This document shows positions 8,819 through 16,606 of a DNA stretch of 64,000 nucleotides, one piece after another (the first letter of the stretch is position 1; each line of letters opens with the position of its first letter). The stretch comes from Pseudomonas solani (lineage in GTDB: Bacteria > Pseudomonadota > Gammaproteobacteria > Pseudomonadales > Pseudomonadaceae). The notes beneath the pieces are model-generated. The model ran no database searches, had not been told where the DNA came from, and saw only the letters and a list, made by a program, of their open reading frames with translations. The position numbers were made by a program, and so were the translations under genes. The DNA lies in contig NZ_AP023081.1 of the NCBI RefSeq assembly GCF_026072635.1, forward strand, positions 5,948,501 to 6,012,500, given 5' to 3'.

Positions 8819-9085
8819 ATGCTTTCCTCTACGCAACCCGCATCCTTGGATACCCACGAGGAACAGGTCCCCAACGAAGTCGTCGGCCATATGGTCAAGG
8901 ATGGCCTCACCCCCATCGCCGCCTGGCGCCGACACCTGGGGCTTTCCCAGGCGGAAGTGGCCGCGCGCATCGGTATCAGCCAACCGGCCTATGCCCAGCA
9001 GGAACAGGCCGCCAAGCCACGCAAGGCCACCCGCGAGAAGGTCGCTGGCGCCCTCGGCATCGCACCGCAGTTGCTGGATCGCTGA
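8819..9085 (+). CDS. XRE-family helix-turn-helix protein, antitoxin-like
   Basis: An 88-residue protein with a C-terminal XRE-type helix-turn-helix (LTPIAAWRRHLGLSQAEVAA, then RIGISQPAYAQQE) and a short N-terminal arm. This shape is usual for DNA-binding antitoxins encoded just after a RelE/ParE-type toxin, but the gene upstream is not a recognisable RelE/ParE. The start at 8819 has an AAAAAGGAGCC ribosome site; an in-frame ATG at 8768 would run back into the upstream gene. It ends just before a strong terminator at 9092. It may be an orphan antitoxin or an autoregulator of the broken gene before it. Confidence 0.75.
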   Translation: MLSSTQPASLDTHEEQVPNEVVGHMVKDGLTPIAAWRRHLGLSQAEVAARIGISQPAYAQQEQAAKPRKATREKVAGALGIAPQLLDR

Positions 9086-9091
9086 AACGAA

Positions 9092-9122
9092 AAGCCCCGG
9101 CACTCTGGCCGGGGCTTCTTTT
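9092..9122. terminator. Intrinsic terminator, works in both directions
   Basis: A ten-base perfect stem, AAGCCCCGGC (9092-9101) with GCCGGGGCTT (9108-9117), is followed by a T run on the plus strand and a short T run on the minus strand. It serves the XRE gene (plus) and the small membrane protein gene ending at 9139 (minus). Confidence 0.9.
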
Positions 9123-9138
9123 GCGTTCTCGCCCTACC

Positions 9139-9312
9139 TCAGCGGGCCAGCACCGCCAGCACGATGACCAGCAATACGATGCCGCCGGCAATCACCAGGG
9201 CCTGGATGCCCGAGCGTTCCTTGCGGGCGCCCCGGGTCTTCTTCGGGTGATGGGTGCCCATGCCCGGCTTGAAGCCGGTGGCCCTGGGCCCTTTCAGTTT
9301 GTGCGATGCCAT
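9139..9312 (-). CDS. Small single-pass membrane protein (57 aa)
   Basis: A short frame of 57 codons opens with ATG at 9312 behind AAGGAGTGAGTC. The product has a very basic, Gly/His/Lys-rich N-terminal half (HHPKKTRGARKER around residues 21-33) and one C-terminal membrane helix (ALVIAGGIVLLVIVLAVLA, residues 38-56). Positive residues before the helix predict the N terminus stays in the cytoplasm. I do not recognise the family. It ends at the shared terminator at 9092-9122, and its good ribosome site and clean layout make it a likely real gene. Confidence 0.7.
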   Translation of the reverse strand: MASHKLKGPRATGFKPGMGTHHPKKTRGARKERSGIQALVIAGGIVLLVIVLAVLAR

Positions 9313-9445
9313 GACTCACTCCTTGTTGAATGCCGACATGCCGAGAACCTAACACCCGCCCGCCGCCCACTCCAAGCCCCCGTTTGCCGCCATAGCGCCA
9401 GCCTGCATAATCCCGCCTCATGCCCCCAGCCAGGGAACCGCCCGG

Positions 9446-10411
9446 ATGCCCACCAAAGCCCCGATCACCCGTGCCTACTGCGTCCAGCTGGACGAGGTGC
9501 TGTCCATCGCCGAAGCGCGCCGGGCGTTCTTCTCCCTGCCCGAGCCGCGCAGCCGTTTCGACTTCCTCTGCTCCAGCGAGGCCTGCCGCGCGCTAGGCAC
9601 CAAGGTCACCGCGGCGAACTACGACAAGCAGCCGAACGAGACTTACAAGGCCGCGCACTTCCGCGAGAACCCGCACTCCAGCCACGCGCCCGACTGCGAA
9701 TGGATGGCCGACGAGGAGGACGAGGACGCCGACGGCAAGCTGCCCGGCGAGAGCGAGGCCGAGGCCCGGCAGCGCCACGCCCGGCGCAAGTTGCATGACT
9801 ACATCGACGTGTTCGAGCCCCCGGTCGAACGGGCCAGGCCCAGCGCCGACAAGCCCGAAATGCCAACCGCCCCCACGCGCAAGCCCACCGGCACTCCCGA
9901 TGAAGCCCCGGCACCGCGCAACGAGAAGAAATCGGCCAACCAGCGCACCAGCAGCCTGGAGCGCCTGGTGGAGTGCTACCGGCAAGCGCGGCTGGAGCTT
10001 GGCGACGACGAGTTCAAGGCCATGCGCCTGCGCGTGGTGGGCGAAGGCGAGATGCCCCTGGGCGCGTACTTCAAGGCGATCAAGTACGCCAAGCTGGGCA
10101 ACGCCAACCGGGTGTTGCAGGGTGGCGCGCTGCTGGTGGACCGCTACGGCAGCGGCTTCAAGTTGAAGTTCTACGACCGCATCGATAACAAGCCGGTGTT
10201 CCTCTACATCTCCAAGGAGCAAATGGACGCTTACCGCTTCAAGGGCTACCTGGATGGCTTGCTGAGGGAAGAGGTGGACTACTTCCGGGTCTTCGCCATG
10301 GGTGAGCTGGCACTGTCCCCCAGCGGCAAGAGCCTGGACCTCAGGGTCGCCGACCTGCGCCAGCTGGTGCTGATCCCGGGCATCAAGAAGGCCCCCGCGA
10401 CGGAGGCCTGA
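9446..10411 (+). CDS. Unknown protein with a possible zinc-binding N terminus
   Basis: A 321-residue soluble protein of unknown function. The first 85 residues contain FLCSSEACR, then HFRENPHSSHAPDC; these spaced Cys and His residues look like a zinc-binding or CoiA-like recognition domain. A charged, low-complexity linker (about residues 88-165, rich in Asp, Glu, Pro and Lys) leads to a folded C-terminal domain (about 170-315) with no motif I know. A CAGGGAA ribosome site precedes the ATG. It has no operon partner: the 5' neighbour is on the other strand and the gene after it converges on it (6-base gap). Confidence 0.6.
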   Translation: MPTKAPITRAYCVQLDEVLSIAEARRAFFSLPEPRSRFDFLCSSEACRALGTKVTAANYDKQPNETYKAAHFRENPHSSHAPDCEWMADEEDEDADGKLPGESEAEARQRHARRKLHDYIDVFEPPVERARPSADKPEMPTAPTRKPTGTPDEAPAPRNEKKSANQRTSSLERLVECYRQARLELGDDEFKAMRLRVVGEGEMPLGAYFKAIKYAKLGNANRVLQGGALLVDRYGSGFKLKFYDRIDNKPVFLYISKEQMDAYRFKGYLDGLLREEVDYFRVFAMGELALSPSGKSLDLRVADLRQLVLIPGIKKAPATEA

Positions 10412-10417
10412 CGCCAC

Positions 10418-10999
10418 TCAAAAGCCCGCCAGCACCCGAGCCAGCGCCGGCAGCGCATTCAGCAGGTGGGCCTGCTGCGCGTCGTCGAGGCGGATGTAGC
10501 GACGGAACGCCGGCATGCGGTTGACCACCTCGCTGGCGCCCATGTGTTCCAGCAGCACCCGCCAGTGGCCGTCCTCGCGTTCGATGCGCAGGCGCTTGAA
10601 GTCCAGGGGCATCAGCGCGGCCCGCAAGGCCGGGTCACTCTCCAGCGCGGCGATCACGCCAGCCAGCTCGGCCGCCTCCCCGGCGCGCCGGGTGCAGGCC
10701 AGGCCCTGGCGGCGGATGGCGCCGGTGTGACGCAGCTCCAGCTTCACCACGCCCTGCCCGCATGACGGCACCTGCAGGCTGAACTCGGTGAGCACCAGGT
10801 GCATCAGCAGTTCCGACTGGGTGCGCTCGCGGGCCTCCACCTGCAGGCCGTCGTCCAGGGTAAAGCGCCCCTGGCCTGGCTCCAGCGCCTCGAAACCGAG
10901 GCCGCCGAGGTTGCGCCGCACCAGGGCCAGGGTCGCCCCCGGCCGGTAGCCGGAGGGCGCACGGGTGTTGCCGAAGAACTCACGCAGTGCGGGAAGCAT
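10418..10999 (-). CDS. Unknown protein encoded with the APC permease
   Basis: A 193-residue soluble protein, mostly mixed alpha/beta, without recognisable catalytic motifs. Its start at 10999 lies inside the last codons of the APC permease gene (20-base overlap) and has GAGAG eight bases upstream, so the two genes are translationally coupled. In-frame starts at 11005 or 11035 are possible but have poorer ribosome sites. The coupling suggests a role in using or sensing what the permease imports. It converges on the unknown gene at 9446. Confidence 0.65.
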   Translation of the reverse strand: MLPALREFFGNTRAPSGYRPGATLALVRRNLGGLGFEALEPGQGRFTLDDGLQVEARERTQSELLMHLVLTEFSLQVPSCGQGVVKLELRHTGAIRRQGLACTRRAGEAAELAGVIAALESDPALRAALMPLDFKRLRIEREDGHWRVLLEHMGASEVVNRMPAFRRYIRLDDAQQAHLLNALPALARVLAGF

Positions 11000-12479
11000 G
11001 GCCATAGCTCTCGCTGGGGTGGATGCCCGGCTCATTGGCGAATTCCTTCTCCAGCACCTCTTCCACCGGCACCGGGCGGAACGGGTTGACCTTCTGCACC
11101 ACCACCGTCCAGAACAGCGCGTAGGCGGCGGTGAGGCCGAGCATCACGGCGAAGGGGCCGTAGATGTCCTTGGGGTTCATGCCCGGCGGGGTGATGAACC
11201 ACATGCCCAGCAGGATGCCGACGCTGGAGATGATCTGCGGCAGCGGGAAGAACGGCGACTTATAGGCACGCGGCAGGTCCGGGCGGCGGATGCGCAGGAT
11301 CACCACAGAGATCGTCACCAGCAGGTAGGCGGTGCTCCAGGCGCAGACGGCGGCCAGCACCAGGTGGAAGATGTTGTCGGTGTTGCCACCCAGCCAGGCA
11401 GCGTGCAGGCAGGGGATCAGCACGGCCACGGCGATGCACAGCAGCGGCGTCTTGTAGCGCGGGTGCAGGTAGGCGAAGACCTTCGGCAGCGCGCCGTCCA
11501 CGGCCATGCCGTACATGATGCGCGGCACGCCGGCCATCAGGGTGTTGATGGTGGCGGCGCCGGCGAAGAGGAAGCCGATACCCAGCCAGATCGGGCCGAT
11601 ATCGCCCATCACCTGCTGGGCGAACTGCGGGATGGCCATGGGCGTATCCAGCAGGTGCACGCCGGTGGCCTCGTCGAGCAGCACGTTCTCCACCTGGCGC
11701 TTCATCGCCGCGCCGTAGATGAACATGCAGGAGGCCACACCGAACAGCCCGAGCGCCATGGCGCGGGGCATGGTGCGCGCGGAGTTGCGCAGGTCCGGCG
11801 CCAGGGGCGTGACGAACTCGCAACCGACGAACATGAACATCGCCATGCCCACCAGGGACAGGATGGTCACCAGGTCGGTGCCCACCATCGAAGTGCCGAA
11901 CCAGCCGTCCAGCTGCACGGCGGGCGCGGCGATCAGGCCGGCCACGCCGAACACCATCAGCGTCGTCCACATGCCGAAGGTGAGGATCACCTCGGCCTTG
12001 CCGAACACACTGACGCCGAAGCCGTTGAGGATGCCGAAGACGATGACGAAGCCCACCCCCAGCAGCCAGGAACCGCCGGCCGACTCGGCCAGGGTGTTGA
12101 GGTGCTCGAAGTTAACCAGGGCCATGACCCCGGCCAGGATGGTTTCCGCCGTGCCGGCGAACACATGCACGATCAGGTAGGCAGCGATGGTGCCGGTGAT
12201 GGCGAAGAAGCGCCCCATGCCACAGGCGATGTAGTCGTAGACCGAGCCCGTGGTGGGCAGGATCGACGCCGCCTCGGCGAAGGTGGTGGACTGCGCCAGC
12301 ATCATCACCATGGCGATCAGCATGGCCACGGCGAAGGCGCTGCCGCCGATGCCGAAGCCCATGGTGGCGGTAAGGATCACCGGGCTGGCCATGATCAGGC
12401 CGATGGTGCTGGCCAGCGCGGTGGGGAACCCCACCGAGCCTCGATTCAGGTGTGCGGTGAGCTTGGCGTTGATCGACAT
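10980..12479 (-). CDS. APC-superfamily amino acid/amine permease
   Basis: A 499-residue integral membrane protein with about 12 membrane segments and the opening GSVGFPTALASTIGLIMASP, which fits the helix 1 substrate-binding region of APC amino acid/polyamine permeases. The start at 12479 follows GAGGG at eight bases; an in-frame ATG at 12500 is less likely. It should carry an amino acid or amine with protons across the inner membrane. It is divergent from the porin at 12823, with 343 bases between their starts, so a shared regulatory region is likely. With the aldehyde dehydrogenase at 15061 it forms a second part of the amine island. Confidence 0.85.
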   Translation of the reverse strand: MSINAKLTAHLNRGSVGFPTALASTIGLIMASPVILTATMGFGIGGSAFAVAMLIAMVMMLAQSTTFAEAASILPTTGSVYDYIACGMGRFFAITGTIAAYLIVHVFAGTAETILAGVMALVNFEHLNTLAESAGGSWLLGVGFVIVFGILNGFGVSVFGKAEVILTFGMWTTLMVFGVAGLIAAPAVQLDGWFGTSMVGTDLVTILSLVGMAMFMFVGCEFVTPLAPDLRNSARTMPRAMALGLFGVASCMFIYGAAMKRQVENVLLDEATGVHLLDTPMAIPQFAQQVMGDIGPIWLGIGFLFAGAATINTLMAGVPRIMYGMAVDGALPKVFAYLHPRYKTPLLCIAVAVLIPCLHAAWLGGNTDNIFHLVLAAVCAWSTAYLLVTISVVILRIRRPDLPRAYKSPFFPLPQIISSVGILLGMWFITPPGMNPKDIYGPFAVMLGLTAAYALFWTVVVQKVNPFRPVPVEEVLEKEFANEPGIHPSESYGHASRTA

Positions 12480-12822
12480 CGTCAGGGCCCTCGAATGCAT
12501 TGTTCTTGTTTATCGTTATCCGGCCGGGGTGGCCGGTGCGGTCGTAGCCGCAGGTTCCCCACCACTGTGCGCCCGCCCTCCCCGGGCGTCTTGCCCCTGC
12601 CTGCCGCTGCTCTTGTTGCAGCCTGACATCCCCGCGCCGCGCCGCTTCCAGCCTGGCCGCCGCGTGCAAACCGGCTGGCAGCCTCGAACAAGACTCGCCC
12701 CCACCACGCCCTCGTTAATAGCCGTCGCCGCGCCGGGCGCCTCCGCGCTCCCCCGGGCGGCATGCCAACTCACAGGGCGTTGCCCCGGACGTACAACACA
12801 GAAGAATACGAGGGAGAGAACC
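12480..12822. promoter_or_regulatory. Divergent intergenic region, APC permease and porin
   Basis: This 343-base stretch separates two divergent genes that both look like uptake functions. No convincing gene of its own is visible. It should contain both promoters. I could not assign clear -35/-10 boxes; an AT-rich patch (TTCTTGTTTATCGTTATC) at about 12502-12519 is the best place for the permease promoter. Confidence 0.45.
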
Positions 12823-14151
12823 ATGAGGAAAACGCTCCGTTTGCAGCCGCTGGCCAGTGCCGTCGCCCTGGGCACCGCGCTGCTGGCCGCCATTCCGAAC
12901 GTCGGCGCCTACGAACTCTACGCCGATGACGACAGCCACCTGAACGCCGACTTCCTCGCCGTCTACGGCTGGATGAACAGCCGCAAGAACTACGACGGCA
13001 CCGCCGGCGGCTCCACCTGGACCGAAGGCTTCGTCAAGTACGGCCTCAGCGGCGACCAGGGCCTGGCCGGCAACGGCACCGCCTACGGCGCGCTGAACTG
13101 GGTCAGCTCCGCCACCTGGCGCGATGGCGACCCGGGCGGCAACACCCTGGGCAACGAGCGCACCACCAAGATCGAGGAGGCCTACCTGGGCTGGCGCTCC
13201 GCCAACCTGTTCCCGGCCCTGGGCGAGGACGGTGTCGATGTCTCCTTCGGCCGCCAGGTGCTGAAGATCGGCACCGGTTTCCTCATCAACGACGACGGCC
13301 CCAACCTCGGCAACGGCCCGGCGGACGGCCACCTCAACCGTGGCGGTGCCTACTACAACGCCGCCCGCCACGCCTTCGACCGCACCGCCGTGCTGCGCCT
13401 GGGCGGCAAGGATGGCCTGCACGGCAGCGCCTTCTGGCTGAAGTCCGACAACCGCGCCCAGGCCGAAACCGAGCTGGCCGCCGGCACCCTGGAATACACC
13501 GCAGCCCCCGGCACCCTGGGGCTGACCTGGATCCACGGCCTCGACGTCACCGATGAATGGGCCAGCGACTTCCAGCAGCAGCGCGACGGCATGGACATCT
13601 ACAGCCTGCGCGGCGAAGGCGATGCCGGCATCGAGAACGCCAGCTTCGGCTTCGAATACGCAGTGCAGGACAAGGACGCCGGCAACGAGCGCGCCTGGTA
13701 CCTGGAAAGCGGCTACACCTTCGCCGACATCGCCTGGGCACCCAAGCTGACCTACCGCTACAGCCGCTATTCCGAAGGCTGGGACAGCCTCTTCAACGGC
13801 TTCGCCAGCGGCTACGGCACCTGGTTCCAGGGCGAGGTGGCCTCCAACTACGCCGGCCCCTTCAACAGCAACACCGGCATCCACCATGTCGGCCTCAAGG
13901 CCAAGCCGCTGGAGAACCTCACCCTCGGCGTCCTCTACTTCGACTTCAACACCCTGCAGCGCCGCGACGCCCTCAACCTCGACGCCCGCGAGCTGGACAT
14001 CTACCTGGAATGGGCAGTGACCGAGCACCTGCTGGTCAGCCCGCTGGTGGGCCTCTACCAGCCCGACCGCGACGCCAGCAACGGCGGCAACCAGGTGGGC
14101 GGCGACGGTACCAACGTCTACAGCCAGGTGACCATGGCCCTGGCCTTCTGA
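12823..14151 (+). CDS. Outer-membrane porin, alginate-export (AlgE-like) type
   Basis: A 442-residue protein with a signal peptide (about residues 1-28, cut near VGAYE) and long alternating beta-strand sequence ending in Phe (TMALAF), as for an outer-membrane barrel. The features fit the AlgE-like 'alginate export' group, which in Pseudomonas contains many general porins not linked to alginate. No alginate genes are nearby, so it more likely admits the island's amine or acid substrate. The ATG at 12823 has a GAGGGAGAG ribosome site. It is followed by three tandem copies of a 200-base element that begins with its terminator. Confidence 0.7.
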   Translation: MRKTLRLQPLASAVALGTALLAAIPNVGAYELYADDDSHLNADFLAVYGWMNSRKNYDGTAGGSTWTEGFVKYGLSGDQGLAGNGTAYGALNWVSSATWRDGDPGGNTLGNERTTKIEEAYLGWRSANLFPALGEDGVDVSFGRQVLKIGTGFLINDDGPNLGNGPADGHLNRGGAYYNAARHAFDRTAVLRLGGKDGLHGSAFWLKSDNRAQAETELAAGTLEYTAAPGTLGLTWIHGLDVTDEWASDFQQQRDGMDIYSLRGEGDAGIENASFGFEYAVQDKDAGNERAWYLESGYTFADIAWAPKLTYRYSRYSEGWDSLFNGFASGYGTWFQGEVASNYAGPFNSNTGIHHVGLKAKPLENLTLGVLYFDFNTLQRRDALNLDARELDIYLEWAVTEHLLVSPLVGLYQPDRDASNGGNQVGGDGTNVYSQVTMALAF

Positions 14152-14757
14152 TCCACCCGCTTTGAAGGGCCGGACCGGGCACGGATCGTCAGGCCGCCCT
14201 TCCTTTTCCACCCCCGCACCCGCACACCACGCTCCCGCAGACCCGTAGGATGGCGTAGAGCGAAGCGAAACCCATCGATCCGAGGTCCCATCACACACCG
14301 TGATTATTGGCCGCCCCGGCAGCATGGGTTTCGCACAGCTCTACCCATCCTACGAATTGATCCCCCCCTTTGAAGGGCCGGACCGGGCACGGATCGCCAG
14401 GCCGCCCTTCCTTTTCCACCCCGCCCCCACGCTCACGTACCCCCGTAGGATGGCGTAGAGCGAAGCGAAACCCATCGATCCGGGGCCCCGTCACACACCG
14501 TGATTATTGACCGCCCCGGCAGCATGGGTTTCGCACAGCTCTACCCATCCTACGAATTGATCCACCCCTTTGAAGGGCCGGGCCCGGCACGGATCGCCAG
14601 GCCGCCCTTCCTTTTCCACCCCCGCACCCCACGCTCACGTACCCCCGTAGGATGGCGTAGAGCGAAGCGAAACCCATCGATCCGAGGCCCCGTCACACAC
14701 CGTGATTATTGGCCGCCCCGGCAGCATGGGTTTCGCACAGCTCTACCCACCCTACCC
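14151..14757. repeat. Three tandem copies of a ~200-bp terminator/REP unit
   Basis: Copies start at 14151, 14360 and 14560 and differ at few positions; the last ends near 14757. Each begins with TTTGAAGGGCCGG and a matching GGCCGCCCTTCCTTTT, which make a stem plus T run, so each carries an intrinsic terminator. Each then carries two inverted arms, GTAGGATGGCGTAGAGCGAA and the reverse-orientation GCTCTACCCATCCTAC. The first copy directly follows the porin stop. The region looks like a terminator plus a Pseudomonas interspersed repeat duplicated in tandem. Confidence 0.95.
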
Positions 14758-14781
14758 AAGCCTTCCCACCAAATCGCAGGC

Positions 14782-14812
14782 AAAAAAAACCGCCGATGAC
14801 CAGAACGGCGGT
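14782..14812 (-). terminator. Intrinsic terminator on the minus strand, no gene upstream
   Basis: Read on the minus strand, ACCGCCG (14812-14806) pairs with CGGCGGT (14795-14789) around a ten-base loop, and a run of seven Ts follows (14788-14782). No protein gene on the minus strand leads into it, so it should end a small RNA or a cryptic transcript. Confidence 0.7.
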
Positions 14813-14945
14813 AAAGCGTGGAGCACGGAGCAATCAATAACCGACGCCCAGCAAAGGCGACGGGATGACTATCCGCCCTTCCCCTTCTTACGGCTTGTCC
14901 GCTGCTGCCAGATCGTTGCGCCTGCGTGACAGGCCGCCTCACTGC
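14785..14945 (-). ncRNA. Candidate small RNA ending at the orphan terminator
   Basis: The strong minus-strand terminator at 14782-14812 has no open frame feeding it. A TTGACT box at 14980-14975 (minus) is a possible -35 element, giving a transcript of about 150-160 bases, but the -10 region is poor. The segment folds into short GC stems before the terminator. It lies upstream of the aldehyde dehydrogenase, antisense to its leader. I cannot match it to a known small RNA; the boundaries are estimates. Confidence 0.3.
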
Positions 14946-15060
14946 ACGCTGGGTCATGTTCGCGTGGCAGGCAGAGTCAAGCCCTGGCCAGGGCCCGACC
15001 CTAAGCTGGGGCACGCCCTACGCGGGCGAACCCTCCCGCTGCCCGAACCAGGAGCCGATC

Positions 15061-16557
15061 GTGTCCAATGCCCTGATCAACACCCTTCCCAGCGTCGACG
15101 CCTTCGTCGACCGCACCCACGCCTCGTTCATCGACGGCCAACAACACCAGCCCGCCCAGGGCACCCAGCGCGAGGTGCACAACCCCGCCAGCGGCGCGGC
15201 GCTCTCGCGCATCCTGCAGGCCGACGCGCCGCAGGTGGATGCCGTGGTCGCCTCCGCCCACCGCACCTTCCGCTCGGGCGTCTGGAGCGGCCTGGCCCCC
15301 GCCGAGCGCGAGCGCGTGCTGCTGCGCTTCGCCGACCTGGTGGAAGCCCATGGCGAGGAATTGGCGCAACTGGAAACCCTCAACCAGGGCAAGTCCATCC
15401 ACCTCGCCCGCGCGGTGGAGGTCGGCGCCTCGGTCAACTACATGCGCTACATGGCCGGCTGGGCCACCAAGATCGAAGGGCAGACGCTGGATGTGTCCAT
15501 CCCCGTGCCGGCCCAGGCGCGCTTCAACGCCTACACCCGCCGCGAGCCGGCCGGGGTGATCGCCGGCATCGTGCCGTGGAACTTCCCGATGATGATCGCC
15601 CTGTGGAAGGTGATGCCGGCCCTGGCCTGCGGCTGCACCATCATCATCAAGCCGGCGGACGAAACCCCGCTCACCGCCCTGCGCCTGGCCGAGCTGGCGA
15701 TCCAGGCCGGCATCCCGGCGGGCGCCTTCAACGTGCTGGTCGGCGGTGCCGATGCCGGCGCCGCGCTGGTGGCCCACCCGCTGGTGAACAAGGTGTCCTT
15801 CACCGGCTCCACCGCCGTGGGCAAGCAGGTGGGCCGCGCGGCGCTGGACAACATGACCCGCTTCACCCTGGAGCTGGGCGGCAAGAACCCCATGCTGGTG
15901 CTCGCCGATGCCGATATCGAGCAGGCCGTGGCCGGTGCCATCGGCGGTGGCCTGCTCAACCAGGGCCAGGTCTGCGCGGCGGCCTCGCGCCTCTACGTGC
16001 ACGCCAGCCGCTACCAGGACTTCGTCGAAGCCCTGACCGCCCAGGTGGCACAACTGAAGGTCGGCGCCGGCATGGACCCGGACGCCCAGGTCAACGCCCT
16101 GGTCTCCCGTCGCCAGCAGGCCAGCGTGCTGCGCTACCTGGCCATCGCCCGCGAGGAAGGGGCGCAGTTCTGCACCGGTGGCGGCCAGCCCGACCTGCCC
16201 GGCTACTTCGTGCAGCCCACGGTGCTGGGCAAGGTCACCCAGGGGATGACCTCGGTGCGCGAGGAAATCTTCGGCCCGGTGCTCTCGGTGCTGCCCTTCA
16301 ACGATGTCGACCAGGCCGTGGACATGCTCAACGACAGCCCCTACGGGCTCACCGCGAGCATCTGGAGCAACGACCTGGGCCGGGTGATGGACCTGATACC
16401 GCGCATCGAAGCCGGCACCGTCTGGGTCAACAACCACGTCCCGGTGGACCCCAACCTGCCCTTCGGCGGCTACAAGCAGTCCGGCATGGGCCGCGAGTTC
16501 GGCAAGGCCGCCATCGAAGGCTTCACCGAGCTGAAGTCGGTGTGCATCACCTACTGA
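15061..16557 (+). CDS. Phenylacetaldehyde-type aldehyde dehydrogenase
   Basis: A 498-residue NAD-dependent aldehyde dehydrogenase. It has the oxyanion Asn in VPWNFPM (Asn174), the general base Glu in LELGGKNP (Glu271) and the nucleophile in NQGQVCAAASR (Cys305). The Cys-containing sequence and overall length fit the FeaB/phenylacetaldehyde dehydrogenase group, which turns the aldehyde from aromatic amine oxidation into an acid. The GTG at 15061 was chosen because it has AGGAGCC just upstream and gives the normal family N terminus; a longer frame from 14926 adds unrelated sequence. It is transcribed alone after the repeat block. A close relative, betaine aldehyde dehydrogenase, cannot be excluded. 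Confidence 0.85.
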   Translation: MSNALINTLPSVDAFVDRTHASFIDGQQHQPAQGTQREVHNPASGAALSRILQADAPQVDAVVASAHRTFRSGVWSGLAPAERERVLLRFADLVEAHGEELAQLETLNQGKSIHLARAVEVGASVNYMRYMAGWATKIEGQTLDVSIPVPAQARFNAYTRREPAGVIAGIVPWNFPMMIALWKVMPALACGCTIIIKPADETPLTALRLAELAIQAGIPAGAFNVLVGGADAGAALVAHPLVNKVSFTGSTAVGKQVGRAALDNMTRFTLELGGKNPMLVLADADIEQAVAGAIGGGLLNQGQVCAAASRLYVHASRYQDFVEALTAQVAQLKVGAGMDPDAQVNALVSRRQQASVLRYLAIAREEGAQFCTGGGQPDLPGYFVQPTVLGKVTQGMTSVREEIFGPVLSVLPFNDVDQAVDMLNDSPYGLTASIWSNDLGRVMDLIPRIEAGTVWVNNHVPVDPNLPFGGYKQSGMGREFGKAAIEGFTELKSVCITY

Positions 16558-16567
16558 TGCACCGCGC

Positions 16568-16598
16568 CATCGCCCGGCCCGCCATGGCTCGGGCGATG
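16568..16598. terminator. Stem between convergent genes
   Basis: CATCGCCCG (16568-16576) pairs with CGGGCGATG (16590-16598). It lies between the convergent aldehyde dehydrogenase and Sel1 genes. There is no T run, so termination is uncertain. Confidence 0.4.
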
Positions 16599-16606
16599 CA
16601 CCTCGC

